The position numbers and the translations under genes are program-made. Below the pieces are notes generated by a model. The model ran no database searches. It was not told the DNA's origin and saw nothing but the letters and a program-made list of their open reading frames with translations. Positions 57,601 to 64,000 of a stretch of 64,000 bases of DNA are shown here, piece after piece; position 1 is the first letter of the stretch; the number at the start of each line of letters is the position of its first letter. Origin of the DNA: Linnemannia hyalina (taxonomy: Eukaryota; Mortierellomycota; Mortierellomycetes; Mortierellales; Mortierellaceae); the NCBI GenBank assembly GCA_019671135.1, contig JAHRHY010000001.1, positions 124,001 through 188,000 of the forward strand. The letters run 5' to 3'.

Positions 57601-58190
57601 AGATCGTGATCGGTAATGGTCGAGATGGAAAAGTCAAAAGAGAAGAAAGAGTCAAAGTACGCTTTGTGCGAGCTTCTTTTAAAATGCAGTCGTGTCGATA
57701 GAGAAAGAGGAGAGAGGATGGGGGGTGGATCTGCAAAAGCAAGAGGAAAGAGAAGAATAGGAATAAGAGGAAGTAAAGGACAAAAGACAAACAGAAATGA
57801 AAGTGACCAAGGGGCGTAAAAGTACTGCACAAGCGAGACAAGAAGTATGTGGAGAGAAGAGATAGGATGAAGGGAGATTTGATCTCAAATTGGCTGTTCC
57901 ATGATTGATAGACATTTGGTACTAAGGAAAGGATACCTTGTTGCCCTTAGGCAAAATCTCGCCTACTCAGTCGCCCTTGGGCAGGGCAGGTCATGTTCAC
58001 ATCCCACAGACTGGCACATGCTCCAATTGACAACTGTTGTTTTTACATAAGGTGGCTGTCGTTCTTTATTGTTTGTTGTTTTTATTCGTTGTGTCCGGGT
58101 GTGTGCAAAAAAGGGACTAAAAGAAAACTGAATGCTATGTTATGAAAATCGTGTAGAAAAAAAAATGACGTTAATGAAAACATACAGCAA
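54619..58190. other. Large intergenic region: Puf gene leader and carnitine acyltransferase 3' flank
   Basis: 3.5 kb with no supported gene. 54619-55560 is a long purine-rich plus strand (pyrimidine on the Puf coding strand), including A(20) near 55329, which probably forms the promoter and leader. TCAATTGA lies at 55499 and 56313. A dense cluster of CATG/CCATGG palindromes occupies 57108-57185, and paired TTGCCCTTAGGCAA and CGCCCTTGGGCAG elements lie near 57941-57986. A minus-strand 125-codon frame at 56071-56448 has no motif and is not called. Confidence 0.5.
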
Positions 58191-61100
58191 CTACTTGTTA
58201 CTAGAGTTGCTGAGGTTGGAGTTGGCACGACGGGATCGGAGGCGGCCAAGGACACTGTCCTCGCCCATCAAGATCGCCATAAACGTCCTCTTGGCGCCAG
58301 AATCACTCCTTGGCCTGCCACCGCCTCCCATCAATTGGCTCGACGATCTCATCCTGTTTCCTTGCTGCGTCGAAGCTGAAGACGAAGAGCTGTTCGACAG
58401 CAGCGAGGCTGAACTGGCAGAGATCGAGGTCGAGTTGTTCGTCGGCAACTGAGGCCTGGCGGTCTTAGCTTTGGGCGACCCAGGCGTCACGTCATCAAAC
58501 GCAATATCGTCAATACCGGACCAATACTTTTCCTGTGCCATCGCCATCGCATTCCTTGCCAGTGCCGTCCTCAACACAGGATCGTCCTTCTGGAAGAACA
58601 GACTTGTCCTTGGTGGAGGCTTGGACAGCGATGGTGGGGAAGGACTGCGCGAAATAAGATCCACTCCGCCCGACCCAAAGAAACCAGGCGTCGTCGTATC
58701 AATCATAGGAAGGACCATGTTGGTCGACTCCTCGCCGTTGGCAACGGCAGCAGCCATTGCCTTCTCCCTCTCTTCCGTAGCAACACGGGCCGCTTCTGCA
58801 GCAGCAGCAGCAGCTGCATGAGCCGCCTCGGCCGCTTCGGCTTTCTCAATCTTGCGGACCTCCTCGAATGTGAAACGCATATCCTCCAAGGCCTCAGCAA
58901 TATGCTGACCAAATTCTTTGGATCCCAGGCCCAAACTCGTCACACAGAAATAAAGCTCCGTCTCCTTGACCATGTACGCACATCCGTACCCATCAGGGAC
59001 GACTTCTCCCCAGCCGTACGCAATAAAACAATCGTCCGAGATCTGGGACGTCGATAATCTCCAACGACATGTCCTGGCAAAGACCGGGTCTTGGAACATG
59101 GCGGGCACTTCCTCCTCTGGCCTGCGAATCAACCGCAGCCCCAACAAATGACGATCAACGGCCTGTCCATCAACGGCCCAGGCAGTATACTGGGCATGGC
59201 GAGCCACTGCTGCGCGACAAGCAGCAGCCCTGGCCTTGAGAGACATGTCAGGGTTGTCCATCGCCTCACAGAACGCCTTGCTCTCAATCGAGCACGAGCG
59301 GGCGGTCTCTGTTCGTCCATGACGGTACTTGCGCGTCGCCGCCGATTCGTAGGTCGCGACCAGCTCTCCGTGCTTGCGGTAGTAGGCTAGCTGGAGCGCC
59401 ATCTGGACATAGGCGTCGGGCGACATCTTGAAGGCTTTGATGAGACCCTTTCCGTAGCCCTTGAACTCTGTTGGAACCATCTGGTGAGCATCGACGGTCT
59501 CCTTGAATGTCACATGGGCGTTGGCGATGGCACGGTCGAGAGCGGAGCTGGTGATAAAGTTAAGGGGCTGGGGCTTGTCCAATGCTGAGGCGCACTCGTA
59601 CAGGTCCTCGGCGTTCAGGTTCCTGAAATCAGGCAGGTTCCGAGCCTGGGCTTCGTCAATCATGAACCGGCAGAGACGGGAAGTAGGAGTTGCGTCCATC
59701 TTGGAGTGCTCTCCGTTCATACCGGCGCGACCGTTGGCAAAGACAATCAATTGGAAGCACTTGTCGAACCAACGGGATGCGCCGTCACCGTGCCAGCAGG
59801 CGCGCGAGAATTCCTCTGAGGTCGAGGGTGAGCTAGAGTCGAGGCAGAGGACAAACATCGAGGTCTCAATCTTGGCCATGTGAGCCTTGTTGGAAGTGTG
59901 AGCTTCAAAGAGAGTGACACGGTCCTTGGCAGCCTGGTCGCGATGGGTCGTGGAGAGGATACCGATTTCGGGGACAGAGGACTTGTCGTCGTCAGCCATC
60001 TTTTTGATGCGTTCGAGTTGGATCATGATCTCGCGTGGGGAGAGGACCGAGTTGGGCTTGGAGGGGAGATGCAGGGTCTCAAAGATGTAGAACTTGCCGT
60101 TGCGGACGACGCAGATGTGGTTGTTTGTCTCTGCGGGGAAGCCGACGGCGGAGTCGGCACTTGGGCCAGCGATGCGGGAGTAGTTGAAGAGGTACTGGTA
60201 CATGTTCATGCAGAAGGGCGCATTCCTCGCCAGATCCGGGGTCAGGGTGCGCCTGTTTGAATAAGGAGCATGAGATCGAAAGATAGATAAGCGATTGTCA
60301 GCACTTGTTTTGTTTGTCTTGTTTGCTGTCCGTGTGTTCTTTCGGGCAGTGTAGGTTGTTGTAGTGCGAGTAGTAACAACAACTTTTCCCTTCTTCGTAG
60401 GCGAATTCCGGAAATCCAAAATAGGAAGAAGCGCGTGGGATAGTCCCTGACACAAGGACCAGCATAAACGAAGAACCACTACCATTACGCAAAGAGTATA
60501 TAAGCAAGAAAACAATGCAATAATAAAAACCGACAATCTGCCATGAGGTATGGACACAAACAGAAGATTCAAATGAAATTGCAAACGTAAACAAGAGGTG
60601 CTGATGATGACAGTGTGGATGTGGTCGATCGTATCTGATGGAGGGTGAAAGGCTGAAAATGGAGACAGAGAAAGAAGAGAAATGGAACCCATGTGCCTTG
60701 CTTTTCCCCTGCCCTGCCCTTCCCTGCGCACCTTTTGTATATACTCATGCCAACTCTCTGTATTCGCTCTTTGTTTATGTGATTACATGGTGCTCTCATC
60801 GATTCTTTTTTTTTTTCTCCACTCCCTGCCTTAGTTTCTCGTAACAGAACGAAAATAATCGACCCTCCTTTCATGTGTCAGAGGCAAGACGAGGGAGAAC
60901 GGGGGAAGAAACCAAATCGAGTAGAAAGTTCATTCACAGCTCGCTCTTCTTTTCACACTTTGGCCTCAATTACATGCACTAACATACACCGCGACACACT
61001 CTGTCCTTTTCACATTTCGTCCTCGATTTGCTTACACTAATACCTACAGCTGGCTCTCCTCAATGGCCTTCACACTGATATAGACATTCACAGGCAAAAA

Positions 61101-61697
61101 AACTTACGTGACGATGAGTTGGCGGAACTCGAGGGCAAGACTGACAAGCAAGGCAGCGCGGGCGGTCTGGGTAGGCATACGAGGATCATCCTGGAATCCA
61201 AAGTAATAGTTCACAAAGAACGTCGAAGGATCACGATGGGTGAAATAAGCCCAATCATCCCACCACTCTGCCAACCAACTCGTCCCCCGCTTCTCACATT
61301 CACTAGCGTGTTCCCTCAACCGTTTATCAAGGTTGACACCAAGGGGGAGTAAGCCTTTCGGTGAGGGCCCCTGTCCCTGGAAATCTTTGACTGCAGCGAC
61401 AGTGCGTTCGTACTCCTGATCAGTTGTCAGAGGGCGGACGGTGTCGAGGTAGCGGGCCAGGGTCTGCTCGAGTGGGGGAATGGGTAGGTTGGGCAGCTTG
61501 TCTTGTCCCTTGTCCATGATGGAGCATTCTTGGGCAAGGGTGAGAGGAGGTGGGCTGGCACTGATGCTGAGAGCGCCGAGGGTCGGGGATGAGTCTGGAG
61601 AATTGGTGGCGGACTTGTTGAGGTCTGGCAGGGGCGCGGTTGCAAAGAGCGAAATCATGGGCGCGCGCTTGTTGTTGTTTGTAATATGTGGCGGCAT
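58191..61697 (-). CDS. Carnitine O-acetyltransferase
   Basis: Moves acetyl groups between CoA and carnitine so that acetyl units can cross organelle membranes during growth on acetate or fatty acids. Two exons, 61108-61697 and 58191-60252, give 883 aa. Seen: PTQTARAALLVSLALEFRQ, NAPFCMNMYQYLFNYSRIAG, FEAHTSNKAHM, the catalytic block FANGRAGMNGEHSKMDATPTSR with His379, the carnitine/CoA site RHGRTETARSCSIESKAF, and FIAYGWGEVVPDGYGCAYM. After about residue 680 comes a C-terminal extension of roughly 200 residues: an Ala/Glu-rich helix, then a Ser-rich, low-complexity tail ending NLSNSSNK. There is no SKL signal and no clear presequence, so it may be cytosolic. Length and tail recall yeast Yat2 more than Cat2. 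The single intron is long (855 bp). Confidence 0.93.
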
Positions 61698-63991
61698 CTT
61701 GGCAGCTGTAGTCGAGAGTGATAAATGTACAGGGTTATGGGACGAGTGAAGTCAAGAAGTGTGAAAAGAAGAGTGTTTTTGTGTGTGCAGTGAAAGAGTA
61801 TTTTGAATGAGTGAAATGAGTGAATGTGCTAAAAAGAGTTGAATGAGTACAAGAGAATGGAGAAGTGGAAAGTGGAGAAAGGTTTCAGGTATAAAGAGAA
61901 GAGTGGGGAGTGGGGTGAAGGAAGGAAGAGTGGGGAGTGGAGTGGAGAGAATGAAAGAGTCAAGAAAGACACAACCGAGGACGAACGAACAACAGCGGAC
62001 GAACAAGGAGGAGGAGAAGGAAGGAGATGATGGATGTGGTGAAAGGAGAACGAAGAAGGGAAGGAAAAAAAAGAAAGAGTGGTAAAGCAGCAGCCTATTT
62101 ATATGTCTCTCGTGCCCATCAATAGGTCATTGATATCCTATCGATTCCTATACATCAGCATCATCATCATCATCACCATCACCATCACCCACTCGACCTG
62201 AATGTTGTCGATGACTGCCCTATGTTGTTGTTGTTTTTCATCACTGGTCGTTGCTTGCTGATTCATCATTGGGCTTGTCGTTTTTGGTGTCTTGTTGTTC
62301 ATTGATTCAATGCCTCAAGACGGCCATAGTGATTGAAGTCCGTGGGTATCCTGAAATCCTGCTTGGAATGATCTCCAGGGCACCCACATGTGTACCTCTA
62401 AATAATCTGTAAGAGTCCGATGTGCTAATTTCCCCGCCGACGGTCGTCCACATGCATCAAGAGAGATACATACTCCTTCCTTCTTGCATGCCATCTCCTC
62501 ATTCTCTCTTTTCCCTCCATCTTTCCTATTCTCGCCCTTTTGAACAGGGCTCCCCTTTTTTTTTCTTCCACTCTTGCTTGACTTCTCCATACTCTCGGAG
62601 CCAATTGCCAAATCGAGCCTTTCCTTCTTATCCTTCTTCCTGTCCGTGTCGACAACTTATCGTCATGCGGGTCCTGTGTAGAAAGTCATCCTAACTTTTC
62701 TGTTGTTGTTATTGTTATTGACATATTCCCCGAAAAAAACTACCCGGGAAGAACAAAAAAAAAAGAACTTATCAACACAAGAACTTTCCCACACTCCATC
62801 ACTGTGGTCGCCATGGACACTTCTTTCCTTTTTTTTCCTTTTTCCTTTTCTTTCCCCGGACTTTTTTATATATATATTTTTTAAAAATTCAGTACAGTAC
62901 TCGAGTCGCGTGTACACTCCTGTATGTCTTTTGTTCCGTGAAATCCCTTCTGAAATCTGTGGAGAAAAAGATTTCAGAGTTTTTCTGTGGCTCGATTTTT
63001 TTGGCATGTGGTACGTGGGGAAGAAAGTGTACAAGAGAGCGGGGGGAAATAAAACAACTCTCCTGCCCTACTAGGGTATGTATGCAGCTCGAAAAAGAAC
63101 CGGGATGCAAGGCAGAGAGATAGAAGAAGCCAATTAGACTGACCTGTAAGATCGCTGCACCTTGGACTCATGGCCTTTTCGCCTTTCGTCCTCGTTGGTT
63201 TGTATCATCCATGATTCATCCTTGCCCCATGCTATGCTCGATCAAGATGGTTGATAGTGCTGAAGCGTGCGAAAAAAAAACCTAGGGTCCTGAAAGCCGT
63301 TGGAAATCGCTGATGGTGTCGAATGGTTGCTTGAGAGTGTGGAAAAGATTGAAGATAGAAAGGGTTACAAAGGACGGAGCGACAGTGGTATTTATATGTT
63401 TACAACCCTCATGTTCTCGGCTCGAAGATGGTCAGCTTACACTCCCCCGTTACACTCACCGTTTGCCCGCCCGTACAAATACTACTTTAATTCACAAGCA
63501 CTTTGTTGTTTTTATTGTGTGTACCCAACTGCTTCCGAAACGGTCCTTGTTCACTTTCCGAGTGGCGAAAGAGAGAATGAGGGTGGACCCTGCATTTGGG
63601 CCAAATCATCAACAACAGAACTATCATCAGGGACAGTTGGACGCGTCGACCTTCTAAAGAATAATAGCATTTACGATTCTACCCATAAGGCCAATGCGTC
63701 TTCTATCGTAAAGTAACATTCAATCAACATTCCTTCTTGAACATGCTCAATATTGCGATCTGAACCTCGCTACGTTTCCCTCCACCTCCACGACAGGTCG
63801 CTCTTCCTCGCCCTTCGCCGCCTACCTCTATAAATCACAGGTAACGTGACTTTTATAACGAGATTACATATACAAAGGATTGATGGCAAAAAAAAAAAAA
63901 AAAAGTGAATGAACGCCCAGGCTGCTACAAGTCCAAGATCCAAATCTAACTTCGATCTCCTCTTCCTACATCCCATTCCATCCATCCAACC
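61698..63991. other. Intergenic: carnitine acetyltransferase promoter and flank of the right-edge gene
   Basis: 2.3 kb. 61700-62090 is purine-rich on the plus strand (the acyltransferase leader). An ATC/ACC trinucleotide run sits at 62159-62188. The rest shows no supported gene; a 138-codon frame at 63300-63716 has no motif. The end is C-rich and leads into an ATG at 63992. Confidence 0.5.
62159..62188. repeat. (ATC)n/(ACC) trinucleotide repeat
   Basis: About five ATC units merging into ATCACC units, in the promoter region of the carnitine acetyltransferase gene. Confidence 0.8.
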
Positions 63992-64000
63992 ATGTCGTCT
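63992..64000 (+). CDS. Possible start of a gene cut by the window edge
   Basis: ATGTCGTCT (Met-Ser-Ser) in the context CCAACC-ATG-TCG, after a C/T-rich leader like those of the other plus-strand genes here. Only three codons are visible, so nothing can be said about the product. Confidence 0.35.

Noticed and set aside
63300..63716. 138-codon plus-strand ORF
   Set aside because: No recognisable domain, no leader composition, and heavily overlapped by another frame of similar length.

Overview
The window is eukaryotic nuclear DNA, almost certainly from a filamentous fungus. Thirteen intact multi-function housekeeping or secreted genes can be assembled. They carry about 52 short spliceosomal introns (mostly 60-120 bp, GTRNGY donors, YAG acceptors), long pyrimidine-rich leaders, glutamine-rich coding tracts, and large intergenic spaces full of simple repeats. 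The gene content (yeast-type Nma1, a two-RRM Puf protein, a metacaspase, a sphingomyelin-synthase-like enzyme, small secreted cysteine proteins) fits an early-diverging fungus such as a member of the Mortierellales. That placement is inference from gene style, not proof. I see no CRISPR array, rRNA, convincing tRNA or recognisable transposon.

Layout, left to right: NMA1 NMN adenylyltransferase (-); a secreted protein with duplicated Cys modules (-); a broken small secreted protein (+); NOT2 of CCR4-NOT (+); a sphingomyelin-synthase-like ceramide phosphotransferase (+); cullin-1 (-); a metacaspase (+); mitochondrial malate dehydrogenase (+); ORC5 (-); a 155-aa secreted protein (+); an ADP-ribosylglycohydrolase (-); pyrroline-5-carboxylate reductase (-); a C-terminal lipase relic (+); MSH3 (+); an RRM/Puf RNA-binding protein (-); carnitine acetyltransferase (-); and the first three codons of a possible gene at the right edge (+).

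All splice models were checked by hand for phase: every intact CDS sums to a whole number of codons and joins family motifs across the junctions. Functional links are loose, as expected in a fungus. NOT2 and the Puf protein belong to the same mRNA-decay axis. NMA1 and the ADP-ribosylglycohydrolase both touch NAD metabolism. ORC5, MSH3 and cullin-1 are genome-maintenance or cell-cycle genes. Malate dehydrogenase, P5C reductase and carnitine acetyltransferase serve central metabolism.

No obvious undescribed multi-gene system is present. The points most worth a second look are the lipase relic with intact splice signals, the disrupted small secreted protein, the animal-type sphingomyelin-synthase-like gene, the duplicated-module secreted protein, and a strongly over-represented TCAATTGA palindrome in the intergenic DNA.
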